Part shown: positions 1-7,883 of the stretch, piece by piece | Layout of the letters: every line of letters begins with the position of its first letter | Numbering within the stretch: the stretch's first letter is position 1 | Source: Streptomyces bambusae | GTDB taxonomy: Bacteria; Actinomycetota; Actinomycetes; Streptomycetales; Streptomycetaceae | Direction of reading: 5' to 3' | Assembly (NCBI RefSeq): GCF_019400985.1 | Contig: NZ_WTFF01000037.1 | Location: 1-33,010, forward strand | Length of the DNA stretch: 33,010 bases | Translations under genes and position numbers: made by a program | The notes under the pieces: model-generated | Seen by the model: the letters and a program-made list of their open reading frames with translations, nothing else | What the model was told of the DNA's origin: nothing | Databases searched by the model: none

Positions 1-1353
1 GAGCAGGGCGAGGTACCCGGCCTCCGGCCGGTCCTGCCCGTCGGACCGGGGCGCGGGGGCGGGCGGCGCCTCGACGACGGCGTGCGCGTTGGTGCCGCCC
101 ACGCCGAAGGAGCTGACCCCGGCCCGCCGCGGCTCGGGGCCGGACCACGGCGCCGCGGCGGCGGGGACGTACAGCGGCGAGTCCTCCGTGTCCAGCAGGG
201 GGTTCAGCCGGGTGAATCCGGCGACCGGCGGGACCACGCCCTCGCGTACGACGTACAGGGCCTTGATCAGTCCGGCGAGCCCCGCGGCGTTGTCGAGGTG
301 GCCGGTGTTCGCCTTGAGCGCGCCCACGGCGACCTGGCCGGGGGCGGCGCCGGCGGCGCGCAGGGCCGCCGAGGCGGCGGACCACTCGATGGGGTCGCCG
401 ACCCGGGTGCCGGTCCCGTGCGTCTCCAGGTAGCCGATGCTCGCGCCGTCGACGTCCGCGGCCTCCAGGGCGGCCCGGATGACGGCCTCCTGTCCGCCGG
501 CGGAGGGGGCGTAGTAACCGGCCTTGGCCGAGCCGTCGTTGTTGACGGCCGTGCCGAGGACGACGCCGTACGGCTCCACCCCGTCCGCGAGCGCGTCCTC
601 CAGGCGCCGCAGGACGACACACGCCACCCCGGAGCCCGCCACCACGCCGTCGGCGTGTTCGTCGAACGGCCGGCAGGCCCCCGCGGCGCTGTGGATGCCG
701 CCGGGCACGTGGAGGTGCCCGGCCTGGGGGTAGGCGACACCGGCGCCCACGACGAGGGCCTGGTCGCACTCGCCGTTCAGCAGTGCCTGGACGGCCGTGT
801 GGAGGGCGACCAGGGAGGAGGAGCAGGCGGTCTGGACGGCGATCGCGGGCCCGGTCAGGTTGAGCTTGTAGGAGATGAGGCTCGCCATGAAGTCCGGCTC
901 GTTGCCGTGGACGGCGTCCTCCAGGGTCATGGGGTCCAGCCCGCCGCCGGCCAGCATGGCGCGCAGGTAGCCGCTGCCGCTGGCCGAGGCGTACACGCCG
1001 GTGGTGAGCGCGGTGTCCAGGGGGCTGGTCCCGGCGTCCTCCAGCGCCGCCCACGCGCACTCCAGCATCAGCCGGTGCTGCGGGTCCATCATCTCCGCCT
1101 CGCGCGGGCTCACCCGGAACAGGGCGTTCTCGAAGCGGTCGGCGTCGTCCAGATGCCCGTGCACCGGCACGAACTCGGGGTCGTCCACCAGGCTTGGGTG
1201 CACCCCGGCCTCGCGCAGCCTGCGTTTGTCGTACCGCGTGGTGAGGACCCGTCCCTCCACGAGGGCCTCCCACCACCCGGCCAGATCGCTGGAGCCGGGG
1301 AACCGGCCGGAGACCCCGGTCACGGCTATGTCGAGGGAACGGTCGCGCGTCAT
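1..1353 (-). CDS. Type I polyketide synthase, N-terminal ketosynthase domain (partial, runs off left edge)
   Basis: A ketosynthase (KS) carries out decarboxylative Claisen condensation of an acyl chain with an extender unit on a carrier protein. Reading leftward from ATG at 1353, all 451 visible codons are open and the frame continues past base 1. Family motifs are in order: DPQHRLMLE near residue 95, active-site TACSSSL with Cys177, ETHGTGT with His312, GHLDNAAG with His352, and the closing GGTNAH segment. The Cys-His-His triad is complete, so this is a condensing KS. The KS fills nearly all of the visible protein, so AT, reductive or carrier domains would lie outside the window. The start sits almost at the KS core, with no long docking helix. 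It is transcribed divergently from the NRPS gene across a 182-bp gap with phased TTGCC/GGCAA half-sites, which suggests shared control. The family call is very secure; substrate is unknown. Confidence 0.96.
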   Translation of the reverse strand, partial: MTRDRSLDIAVTGVSGRFPGSSDLAGWWEALVEGRVLTTRYDKRRLREAGVHPSLVDDPEFVPVHGHLDDADRFENALFRVSPREAEMMDPQHRLMLECAWAALEDAGTSPLDTALTTGVYASASGSGYLRAMLAGGGLDPMTLEDAVHGNEPDFMASLISYKLNLTGPAIAVQTACSSSLVALHTAVQALLNGECDQALVVGAGVAYPQAGHLHVPGGIHSAAGACRPFDEHADGVVAGSGVACVVLRRLEDALADGVEPYGVVLGTAVNNDGSAKAGYYAPSAGGQEAVIRAALEAADVDGASIGYLETHGTGTRVGDPIEWSAASAALRAAGAAPGQVAVGALKANTGHLDNAAGLAGLIKALYVVREGVVPPVAGFTRLNPLLDTEDSPLYVPAAAAPWSGPEPRRAGVSSFGVGGTNAHAVVEAPPAPAPRSDGQDRPEAGYLALL

Positions 1354-1380
1354 GTACCCGCCTTCGGTCAACCTTGCGGC

Positions 1381-1400
1381 GCCCTCCGGGTCCGGAGGGC
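1381..1400. other. Hairpin in the leader of the PKS gene
   Basis: A perfect inverted repeat with 9-bp arms (GCCCTCCGG / CCGGAGGGC, 1381-1389 and 1392-1400) lies 28 bp upstream of the minus-strand PKS start. It is GC-rich and would form in the transcript of the PKS gene. It has no U-tract, so it may affect leader structure rather than terminate. Function is unknown. Confidence 0.5.
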
Positions 1401-1448
1401 GATGGGTCCCGTCCGGCGCGGGCCGGTGCGCCGGTACGGATCAGCAAG

Positions 1449-1487
1449 GTTGCCAGATTGGGCAACTCGGTGGCAATGTTCTTGCCA
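1449..1487. promoter_or_regulatory. Operator array A: phased TTGCC/GGCAA half-sites between the PKS and NRPS genes
   Basis: Four half-sites are visible: TTGCC 1450-1454, GGCAA 1461-1465, GGCAA 1472-1476 and TTGCC 1482-1486. They form two perfect dyads, GTTGCC-N6-GGCAAC (1449-1466) and TGGCAA-N5-TTGCCA (1471-1487). Start-to-start spacing is 11, 11 and 10 bp, so all lie on one face of the helix. The array is midway between the divergent starts at 1353 and 1536. Possible weak promoters read TTGCCA-N18-CAATGT (plus) and TTGCCA-N18-CAACCT (minus) within it. The same half-site recurs at three other control regions of the cluster. I infer binding by the XRE-TPR protein at 7884-9146. Confidence 0.75.
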
Positions 1488-1535
1488 TCGCTTTGTCCGA
1501 CAGGTGGGAAACCGGAACAGAGGGGAGGGGACGGC

Positions 1536-4500
1536 GTGCGACCGGACCCGAAGTGGACTGCCGGCCCGCGGAACACCGCGCCCGGCGGGGGACTGCACGA
1601 GGCGTTCGCCCGCAGGGCGGCGGAGCGCCCCGGGGCGGTCGCCCTCGTCGAGGGGGACCGCACCACCACGTACGCGGAACTCGACGCCACGGCCGATGCC
1701 TGGGCCTCGGGGCTCGTCGCCGCGGGGGTCACCCCCGGCGCACTGGTGCCCGTACTGCTGCCCAGGAGCACGGAGCTGGTCACCGCGCTCCTCGCGGTCC
1801 TGAAGACCGGGGCGGCCTACGCCCTGCTGGACCCCGACTGGCCCGCGGACCGGCTGCGGGACGTGATGCGCGACCTGCGGCCGCCCCTCATGATCGCCCG
1901 CGAGAGCGGGGACGCGGCGCAGGGCGGTGGGCCGGAGGGCCATGCACCGGACGGCCGCACGCTGCACGGCCACGCGCCGCACGGCCACGCGCTGCCCGTG
2001 TGGCCGCCGCCCTCCGGGGAGACGGCCGGGGCGGCACCTGATCCCGATGGGTTCACGCCCGTGGCCGTCGACGCCGGCGATCCGGCGTGCGTCTTCTTCA
2101 CCTCCGGGACCACGGGCCGGCCCAAGGGCGTGCTCAGCCCGCACCGGGCGACGGCGCGCCTCTTCCAGCCGGGCGGCTTCGCCGAGTTCACCGCCGACAC
2201 GGTGATGCCGCTGGCCGCCGCCACCCCCTGGGACGCCTTCTCGCTCGAACTGTGGTCGGTGCTGCTGAGCGGCGGCACCTCGCTGGTCGTGACCGACCCC
2301 TATCTGTCCCCCGTCGCCCTGGGCGACGCCGTGTCCCGGCACCGCGCGGACACCGTCTGGCTGACCAGCAGCCTGTTCAACATGATCGTGGACGAGTCCC
2401 CGGACGCCTTCCGCGGGCTGCGCCAGGTCATGATCGGCGGGGAGCGCCTCTCGGCCGGCCACGTCCGCCGCTTCCTGCACCGGCACCCCGGCATCGCACT
2501 CCTCAACGGCTACGGGCCGGTCGAGTCCACGGTCTTCGCCACCACCCACCGCATCACGGAACCCGACTGCGACCTCCCCGGCGGCATTCCCCTCGGGCGT
2601 CCGGTGCCCGGTACGCAGGTCCACGTCCTGGACGGGACCCGGCCCTGCGCGGTGGACGAGACCGGGGAGATCTGCCTCGCGGGTGACGGGCTGGCGCTCG
2701 GCTACCTGGGCGACGAGGCGCTGACCGCGCGGAAGTTCACCGACGTACGGATCGACGGGCGGGACGTGCGCGTCTACCGCACCGGCGACCTCGGCCGCTG
2801 GGACCGGGACGGCCTGCTGCACTACCAGGGCCGGTCCGACCGGCAGCTGAAGATCCGCGGCCACCGCGTGGAGCCGGCGGAGGTCGAGCGCCAGGTGGAG
2901 CAGCTTCTTCCCGCCGTACGGCACTGCCGGGTACTGGCCCGCGGCGACGCCGCCCGCGGCGAACGCGAACTGGTCGCGTTCTGCGTGCCGGTGCGCCTGG
3001 GGGACCCGCTGGACGGCGCGCTCGCCGTACTGGCCGAAGCCCTGGTCGCCTACCAGCGGCCCGCCGCGGTGGTCGGTGTCGACGCCTTCCCCGTCACCGC
3101 GCAGGGCAAGCTGGACGAACGGGCCCTGCTGGCGCTGGCCGAGGCGGCCGGACCGGCCTCCCCGGGCGGCCCGACGTCGGAGCCGGCACACCCGGCACAC
3201 CCGGCGCACCCGACTCACCCGACGCACCCGGCGTCGCAGCCCGGCGTCCGGCCCGCCGACCTGCGCGATCCCGTGCTGCGGGCCGTCGCGGAGTGCTTCG
3301 CCTCCGTCCTGGAACTCGACGCGGTCCCCCTCGACGTGCCCTTCGTCGGCCTCGGCGGGACCTCGCTCGGCGCGGGCCGGCTCTGCGCACGGCTCGCGGC
3401 GGCGCTGTCCCGGCCGGTCCCGGTCTCCTGGCTGTACCAGGACCCGACGGCCGCGGGCCTCGCCCGCCGACTGGCCGCCGCGCCGGCGCCCGCGCCGACT
3501 GCGGCCCAGGCCGCTCCGGTCGGCTCCGACTCCGACACGCCGCTGTCGGCCATGCAGCTGGTGTACCTCACCCCGCAGTTGCTGGATCCGGCGGACCGTA
3601 CGGGGCACTGCCTGCTGACCTGGGCGGTCGAGGGCGAGCTGGACCTGGGCGCGCTGGAGGCGGCCGTCGCCGAGGTGCACCGGAGCCACGAGCCCCTGCG
3701 CGCCGCGTACGTGCTCGACCCGCGGCCCGCCGCGGAACTCGTGGACATCCCCCCGCCGCCCCTGGAGGTGCTGCCCGCCCGGGAGTCCGTCGCGGCGGCC
3801 GCCCGTGCGGCCCGCGCCGAGCTCGCCGGGGAGCTGGCCCCGGACCTCGGGGAGGTGTGGCGCACCGTCCTGGTCCCCGTCACCGGCCGGGAGACCGGCG
3901 CGAGCACCGCGGTGTTCGGCTGCGTGGTGCACCACGTCGCCTTCGACGGCTGGTCGGAGGCCGTCCTCGCCGACGACCTGAGCGCCGCCTACCGCACCGC
4001 GCTGGCCACCGGCGCCCCCGTGCTCGGCCCCCGTCCGACGCTGGCGGCGGTGCACCGGGAGCGCGAGGCGCGCCTGCGGGAGGCCGCGGCCGGGAACCAC
4101 CATGCGTACCTGCGGGCCGAGTTGGCCGACGTACCGGCGATGCGGTGGCCGGTCGGCCCCGGGACAGGGGAGGCGGAAGAGCTGCGGGCGGCGGCGGGAG
4201 AGCCGCGGGAGCCGGGAGCGCCGGGCCTGGCACCGGATCTGACGCCCGGCCTGACGCCGAGCCCCGCGCCCGGCCTGGTCGAGGCCGTACTGGACGCCGA
4301 GGCACTGGCCGGGGCCGACGCCGTGGCGGCCTCGGCGGGGGTCACCCGTTTCGTGGTCCTGCTCTCCCTGTGGGCGGCGAGCCTGTCGGAGGCGACCGGG
4401 CAGCGGGACTTCGCCGTCGGCGTCCCCGTCGCCCAGCGCGACGGCGCGGAACTGGAGCGCGCCGTCGGATGCCACATCAACATGCTGGCCCTGCGGCTGC

Positions 4501-4895
4501 GCGGGGCCGCCCTGGACGGCGACCAGGCCGCCGTCGCGCGGGTCGCCGAAACCTCCGCCCGCGCCTTCGCCGCGCAGGACGTGCCGTTCCCGGACGTCCT
4601 GGCGCTGGTGGACCCGCCGCGCAGCGGCCGGCCCCCGCTGTACCAGACCCTCTTCGCCTGCCAGGACAACACCCCGCCGCAGCTGGAACTCGTAGGCGCG
4701 AGGACCACCCTGCTGCGCCAGCCCTACCTCGACCTGCCCCTCGAACTGCACACCGAGCTGTGGCCCGCGGACGACGGCGGGCTGCTCGTCCACACCGCCT
4801 TCCGGCCCGGCACCGTCGCGGAGAGCACCGCGCGGGAGGTCTCCAAGCGCTTCACGGAGCGTGTGCGCACCCTCGTCCCAGGAGTCACGCGATGA
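1536..4895 (+). CDS. Nonribosomal peptide synthetase, A-T-C module without thioesterase
   Basis: The protein (about 1119 aa) activates one amino acid as adenylate, loads it on its carrier, and carries a C-terminal condensation domain. A-domain motifs run from residue 15 to about 540: FTSGTTGRPKG (A3), WDAFSLELW with Asp233 (A4), NGYGPVES (A5), YRTGDLGRW (A7) and QGKLDERAL (A10 Lys). A partial specificity line of about D-A-L-?-M-G-G-V-F-K suggests a hydrophobic residue but is too uncertain for a prediction. The carrier Ser is Ser610 in GGTSLG. The C domain has HHVAFDG (His799-Asp804), which looks active. There is no TE, reductase or epimerase domain, so release needs another protein. GTG at 1536 is chosen because AGGGGAGGGG precedes it; codons upstream in frame contain the operator array. 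Linkers hold HPA/HPT and GHA repeats. The stop overlaps the P450 start (ATGA). Confidence 0.95.
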   Translation: MRPDPKWTAGPRNTAPGGGLHEAFARRAAERPGAVALVEGDRTTTYAELDATADAWASGLVAAGVTPGALVPVLLPRSTELVTALLAVLKTGAAYALLDPDWPADRLRDVMRDLRPPLMIARESGDAAQGGGPEGHAPDGRTLHGHAPHGHALPVWPPPSGETAGAAPDPDGFTPVAVDAGDPACVFFTSGTTGRPKGVLSPHRATARLFQPGGFAEFTADTVMPLAAATPWDAFSLELWSVLLSGGTSLVVTDPYLSPVALGDAVSRHRADTVWLTSSLFNMIVDESPDAFRGLRQVMIGGERLSAGHVRRFLHRHPGIALLNGYGPVESTVFATTHRITEPDCDLPGGIPLGRPVPGTQVHVLDGTRPCAVDETGEICLAGDGLALGYLGDEALTARKFTDVRIDGRDVRVYRTGDLGRWDRDGLLHYQGRSDRQLKIRGHRVEPAEVERQVEQLLPAVRHCRVLARGDAARGERELVAFCVPVRLGDPLDGALAVLAEALVAYQRPAAVVGVDAFPVTAQGKLDERALLALAEAAGPASPGGPTSEPAHPAHPAHPTHPTHPASQPGVRPADLRDPVLRAVAECFASVLELDAVPLDVPFVGLGGTSLGAGRLCARLAAALSRPVPVSWLYQDPTAAGLARRLAAAPAPAPTAAQAAPVGSDSDTPLSAMQLVYLTPQLLDPADRTGHCLLTWAVEGELDLGALEAAVAEVHRSHEPLRAAYVLDPRPAAELVDIPPPPLEVLPARESVAAAARAARAELAGELAPDLGEVWRTVLVPVTGRETGASTAVFGCVVHHVAFDGWSEAVLADDLSAAYRTALATGAPVLGPRPTLAAVHREREARLREAAAGNHHAYLRAELADVPAMRWPVGPGTGEAEELRAAAGEPREPGAPGLAPDLTPGLTPSPAPGLVEAVLDAEALAGADAVAASAGVTRFVVLLSLWAASLSEATGQRDFAVGVPVAQRDGAELERAVGCHINMLALRLRGAALDGDQAAVARVAETSARAFAAQDVPFPDVLALVDPPRSGRPPLYQTLFACQDNTPPQLELVGARTTLLRQPYLDLPLELHTELWPADDGGLLVHTAFRPGTVAESTAREVSKRFTERVRTLVPGVTR
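3183..3236 (+). repeat. Six 9-bp tandem repeats coding an HPA/HPT linker in the NRPS
   Basis: Six copies of a CCGGCACAC-type 9-mer (3183-3191, 3192-3200, then four diverged copies to 3236) encode an Ala/Thr-His-Pro linker between the adenylation and carrier domains. Slippage here would lengthen or shorten the linker by 3 residues without a frameshift. Confidence 0.85.
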
Positions 4896-6067
4896 CAACG
4901 ACCGCCGTATCGCCCGCCCTGCTGACCGACCCCGGCCTGCACGCCGACGGTGATCCGCACGCCGTGTGGCGGTGGATGCGCGCGCACGCCCCGGTGCACC
5001 GCCACGAGGCGGCGGCGGAACTGCCCGCGTTCTGGTCGCTGACCCGGCACGGGGACATCCGTGCCGTGTACCGGGACGCGGCGACGTTCAGTTCGGCGCG
5101 CGGCGTACTGCTGCGCTCCGGCGACGACCCGGGCGGCGGCATGACGCTCGCCCTGACCGACGCCCCGCGGCACAAGCAGCTGCGCGGCCTGATGGCGGAC
5201 TGGTTCAACACCCGCGCCGTACGGGGCCTGGAGGGCTACATCCGGGCGGCGACGCGCAGCGTCCTCGGGCGGGCCGTGGAACTCGGCCGTTGCGACTTCG
5301 CGGACGACGTGGCGGGGCGGCTGTCGCTGTCGGTGATCTGCCACATCCTGGGCATCCCCGAGCGGGACCACGAGGACCTGTACCGGTGGACGAACGAGGC
5401 GTTCGAGGCCCATACGTCACTGGTCTCGCACCCCATGCTCGTCGAGTACTTCATGGAGCTGCTCTACCAGCGGATGGAGGAGCCCACCGACGACCTGGTG
5501 AGCGCCCTCGTCAACGGCACGGTGGGCGGCGAGCTGCTGACCGAGGAGGAGGCGGTCTTCAACTGCGAGAACCTCATCGGGGCCACCGAGAACGGCCGGC
5601 TGGCCCTGATCGGGGGCATGCAGGCCTTCCTGGAGCACCCGGAGCAGTGGCAGCGGCTGGCCGCCGACCGGAGCCTGATGCCCGGCGCCATCGAGGAGAT
5701 CCTGCGCTGGACCTCCAGCGCGACGCACAGCATGCGGGTCGCCACCCGCCCCGTGGAGATCCGGGGCACGCGGATCGAGGCCGGCGACCGCGTCGTCCTG
5801 TGGCTGCCCTCGGCCAACCGCGACGAGGACGTGTTCACCGATCCGTACGTCTTCGACATCACCCGCAGCCCGAACCGGCACATCGCCCTGGCCGCCGGGG
5901 AGCACTTCTGCATCGGCAGCACCCTGGCGCGGGCCGAGATGCGCGTCCTGTTCACGGAACTGCTCGACACCGTGGGCCGGATCGAGCAGAGCGGCCCCGT
6001 CCGGCGGCTGCGGTCCATCGAGGTGGGCGGCCCCGAGAGCCTGCCGGTACGCCTCACCGCGAAGTGA
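4892..6067 (+). CDS. Cytochrome P450 with atypical I-helix and heme-loop residues
   Basis: This 391-aa bacterial class I-type P450 would oxygenate or otherwise oxidise an intermediate using ferredoxin-supplied electrons; no ferredoxin gene is in the window. The heme ligand is Cys340 in LAAGEHFCIG, where the usual FGxGxHxCxG has Leu and Ala at its first two positions. The ExxR pair is in EEILRW. The I-helix reads GATEN (230-234), with Asn234 replacing the usual Thr of the acid-alcohol pair that helps oxygen activation. The rest is standard, and length is normal for actinobacterial P450s. It starts with ATG overlapping the NRPS stop by 4 bp, so it is translationally coupled to that gene. A likely substrate is a carrier-bound aminoacyl group made by the NRPS, but this is inference from coupling only. 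Confidence 0.95.
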   Translation: MTTTAVSPALLTDPGLHADGDPHAVWRWMRAHAPVHRHEAAAELPAFWSLTRHGDIRAVYRDAATFSSARGVLLRSGDDPGGGMTLALTDAPRHKQLRGLMADWFNTRAVRGLEGYIRAATRSVLGRAVELGRCDFADDVAGRLSLSVICHILGIPERDHEDLYRWTNEAFEAHTSLVSHPMLVEYFMELLYQRMEEPTDDLVSALVNGTVGGELLTEEEAVFNCENLIGATENGRLALIGGMQAFLEHPEQWQRLAADRSLMPGAIEEILRWTSSATHSMRVATRPVEIRGTRIEAGDRVVLWLPSANRDEDVFTDPYVFDITRSPNRHIALAAGEHFCIGSTLARAEMRVLFTELLDTVGRIEQSGPVRRLRSIEVGGPESLPVRLTAK

Positions 6068-6113
6068 CGGCCGCCGGGGCCGCGGCGTTCCCCTGCCCCA
6101 CACACCTCCCTGT

Positions 6114-6155
6114 TGTCGCACACGCACACACCTCTGTCGCATACGCACACACCTC
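6114..6155 (+). repeat. Two 21-bp direct repeats upstream of the RidA-like gene
   Basis: Two adjacent 21-bp units, 6114-6134 and 6135-6155, differ at one base (TGTCGCAYACGCACACACCTC). They fill most of the 111-bp gap between the P450 stop and the ribosome site at 6167-6171. In frame they could read as an SHTHTP N-terminus, but the well-placed AGGAG favours the ATG at 6179, which leaves the repeat non-coding. Confidence 0.8.
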
Positions 6156-6178
6156 ACGACCCTTCCAGGAGTGAAGAC

Positions 6179-6598
6179 ATGACGGACAAGAAGGAACGGC
6201 CCGGCCTCGTACACCTGTCGCACCCAGCCGGGGTCGCCCCCAGCGACGGGTACACCCACGTGGTCACCGGGCCGGGACGGGTGGCTGCGATCGCCGGCCA
6301 GATGCCGTTCGACGCCGACGGCGAACTCGTCGGCCCCGGCGACCCCGCAGCCCAGGCCCGGCAGGTCTTCACCAACATGGAGCGCTGCCTCGCCGCCGCC
6401 GGAGCCACGTTCGACGACGTCATCAAGCTGACCTACTTCGTCACCGACATCGACTTCGTCCCCCAGATCCTGGCGGCGCGCGACGAGTTCATCGACACGC
6501 GGCGCCCGCCGGCGAGCACGGTGGTCCAGATCGTGGCGCTCTACCGCCCCGATCTGCTGCTCGAAGTGGACGCCCTCGCCCTGCTGCCCGTCGAGTAG
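6179..6598 (+). CDS. RidA/YjgF/Rid-family protein lacking the deaminase arginine
   Basis: The protein is 139 aa, full length for the Rid fold (small trimeric proteins; RidA itself hydrolyses reactive enamine/imine intermediates). Recognisable elements are GQMP near residue 40, QARQVFTNMERCLAAAG near 59-75 and the C-terminal LLLEVDALAL strand. The catalytic Arg of true RidA (in PARS) is replaced: the sequence is PPAST, with Ser113 at the Arg position. It is therefore more likely to belong to a non-deaminating Rid subgroup, several of which occur in biosynthetic clusters with cyclase, hydrolase or binding roles. ATG at 6179 follows AGGAG at 6167-6171. An upstream in-frame ATG at 6113 would add 22 repeat-encoded residues and has no ribosome site. 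Confidence 0.9.
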   Translation: MTDKKERPGLVHLSHPAGVAPSDGYTHVVTGPGRVAAIAGQMPFDADGELVGPGDPAAQARQVFTNMERCLAAAGATFDDVIKLTYFVTDIDFVPQILAARDEFIDTRRPPASTVVQIVALYRPDLLLEVDALALLPVE

Positions 6599-6615
6599 AT
6601 CGGACAAGGAGCACC

Positions 6616-7677
6616 GTGAACGCCGTGAACCCTGCGAACACCGTGGACGCCGTGAACACCGTGAATCCCACCGCCTCCCCCTACCCCTCCCTCCGGCAGG
6701 CGGGGCTGGAGGCTCCGCCGCCGCCCTTCGACGCCGAGCTGGCCGGGCCGATCGGCTGGATCCTCGGCGAGCTCCCGATGCCCCTGACCCCCGAACTGAT
6801 CCCGGACCGGCGCCGCCGCTCCGCCTCGGGGCGGCTGAGCGACGAGGCGATACGCCGCGGCGGGGCGTTCGAGATCGAGGAGCGTACGGTGCCCGCCCCG
6901 GCCGGCGCGCCCGCGATCACCCTGCTGATCTGCCGGCCGGCGTCGGCCACGGGACCCGTGCCGGTCATCTACCACACGCACGGCGGCGGCATGGTGGCCG
7001 GCAGCCACCGCAGCACCGAACTGGTCGGCGAGCTGGACCGGGCCCAGGACCTGGGGGCGGCCGTGGTCTCCGTCGAGTACCGGCTGGCGCCGGAGCACCC
7101 CGACCCGGCGCCCGTGGAGGACTGCTACGCCGGGCTGTGCTGGCTGGCGGAGCACGCCGAAGGCCTCGGCCTCGACCCGGAGCGCATCTTCCTCAGCGGC
7201 AACAGCGCCGGCGGTGCCCTCGCCGCAGGCCTCGCACTGCTGGCGCGGGACCGCTCCGGTCCGCGACCGGTCGGCCAGGTACTGCAGTTCCCGATGCTCG
7301 ACGACCGCTGCGACACGTTCTCGGCCGGGCAGATGGCACGCGTGGGGCTGTGGGACGGGGAGTCCAACCGGGCAGGGTGGACGGCCCTGCTGGGCGAGCG
7401 GCGCGGCACGCCGGACGTCTCCTGCTACGCGGCCCCGGGCCGGGCCGAGGACCTGTCCGGACTCCCGCCCGCCTTCATCGAGGTCGGTTCCGTGGAGGCG
7501 CTGCGCGACGAGGGGATCGCCTACGCGTCCCGCATCTGGCAGACCGGCGGCTCGGCCGAACTCCACGTGTGGTCGGGGGCGTTCCACAGTTTCGACGAGT
7601 GGGTCCCGGACGCGGTCGTCTCGCGGGCCGCGCACCGGGCGCGGGTGGCGTGGATGCGCCGCGTACTCGCCGGGTGA
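6616..7677 (+). CDS. Alpha/beta hydrolase, hormone-sensitive-lipase (HSL) type esterase
   Basis: This 353-aa cytoplasmic hydrolase has the HSL-family oxyanion motif HGGG at His122 and the nucleophile elbow GNSAGG with Ser197. The acid site is VGSVEALRDE, where Glu294 sits at the position usually held by Asp. The catalytic His324 is in GAFHSFD. Such enzymes cleave esters or amides; because the NRPS has no thioesterase, it could release the NRPS-bound product or hydrolyse a protecting acyl group, but this is only inference. GTG at 6616 follows AAGGAG (6606-6611). The first 22 residues are a low-complexity NAVNPANTVDAVNT run from GTGAAC-type repeats and contain alternative GTG starts. It is the last gene of this operon, ending before a strong terminator. 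Confidence 0.93.
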   Translation: MNAVNPANTVDAVNTVNPTASPYPSLRQAGLEAPPPPFDAELAGPIGWILGELPMPLTPELIPDRRRRSASGRLSDEAIRRGGAFEIEERTVPAPAGAPAITLLICRPASATGPVPVIYHTHGGGMVAGSHRSTELVGELDRAQDLGAAVVSVEYRLAPEHPDPAPVEDCYAGLCWLAEHAEGLGLDPERIFLSGNSAGGALAAGLALLARDRSGPRPVGQVLQFPMLDDRCDTFSAGQMARVGLWDGESNRAGWTALLGERRGTPDVSCYAAPGRAEDLSGLPPAFIEVGSVEALRDEGIAYASRIWQTGGSAELHVWSGAFHSFDEWVPDAVVSRAAHRARVAWMRRVLAG

Positions 7678-7706
7678 GGACCGGCGCCGACCGCTCCTGT
7701 CGGCAG

Positions 7707-7750
7707 ACATGCCCCGGGGCCCTGGCTTCAGCCAGGGCCCCGGGGCATGT
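7707..7750. terminator. Bidirectional terminator, perfect 21-bp stem
   Basis: Arms 7707-7727 and 7730-7750 are perfectly complementary (ACATGCCCCGGGGCCCTGGCT), with a loop of 2-4 nt. It lies between the convergent hydrolase and regulator genes, so it can stop transcripts from both sides. There is no long U-tract, which is common for streptomycete terminators. Confidence 0.9.
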
Positions 7751-7790
7751 TCGGCATGTTCGGTGCGGTCGGTGCCGGGCGGTGTCCGCG

Positions 7791-7875
7791 GCCGGTCGGT
7801 GCCGGCCCGTGCCGGCGCGGGCCGGCACCGACCGGCGCGGGCTGGCACCGACCGGCACGGGCCGGCACGGGCCCG
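7791..7875. repeat. GC-rich palindromic repeat block after the regulator gene
   Basis: A second perfect hairpin has 19-bp arms at 7791-7809 and 7818-7836 (GCCGGTCGGTGCCGGCCCG) and an 8-nt loop. It is followed by more copies of GGCACCGACCGGCACGGGCC up to about 7875. The block ends a few bases before the regulator stop at 7884. It probably reinforces termination of the regulator transcript. Copies of the GCCGGCACCGACCGGC core suggest local duplication. Confidence 0.8.
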
Positions 7876-7883
7876 CCCGCCGG

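Noticed and set aside
1368..4898. 1176-codon open frame on the minus strand opposite the NRPS
   Set aside because: It is antisense to a gene with clear A, T and C motifs; its translation is Arg/Gly/Val-rich low complexity, as expected from GC-rich third positions, and shows no domain.
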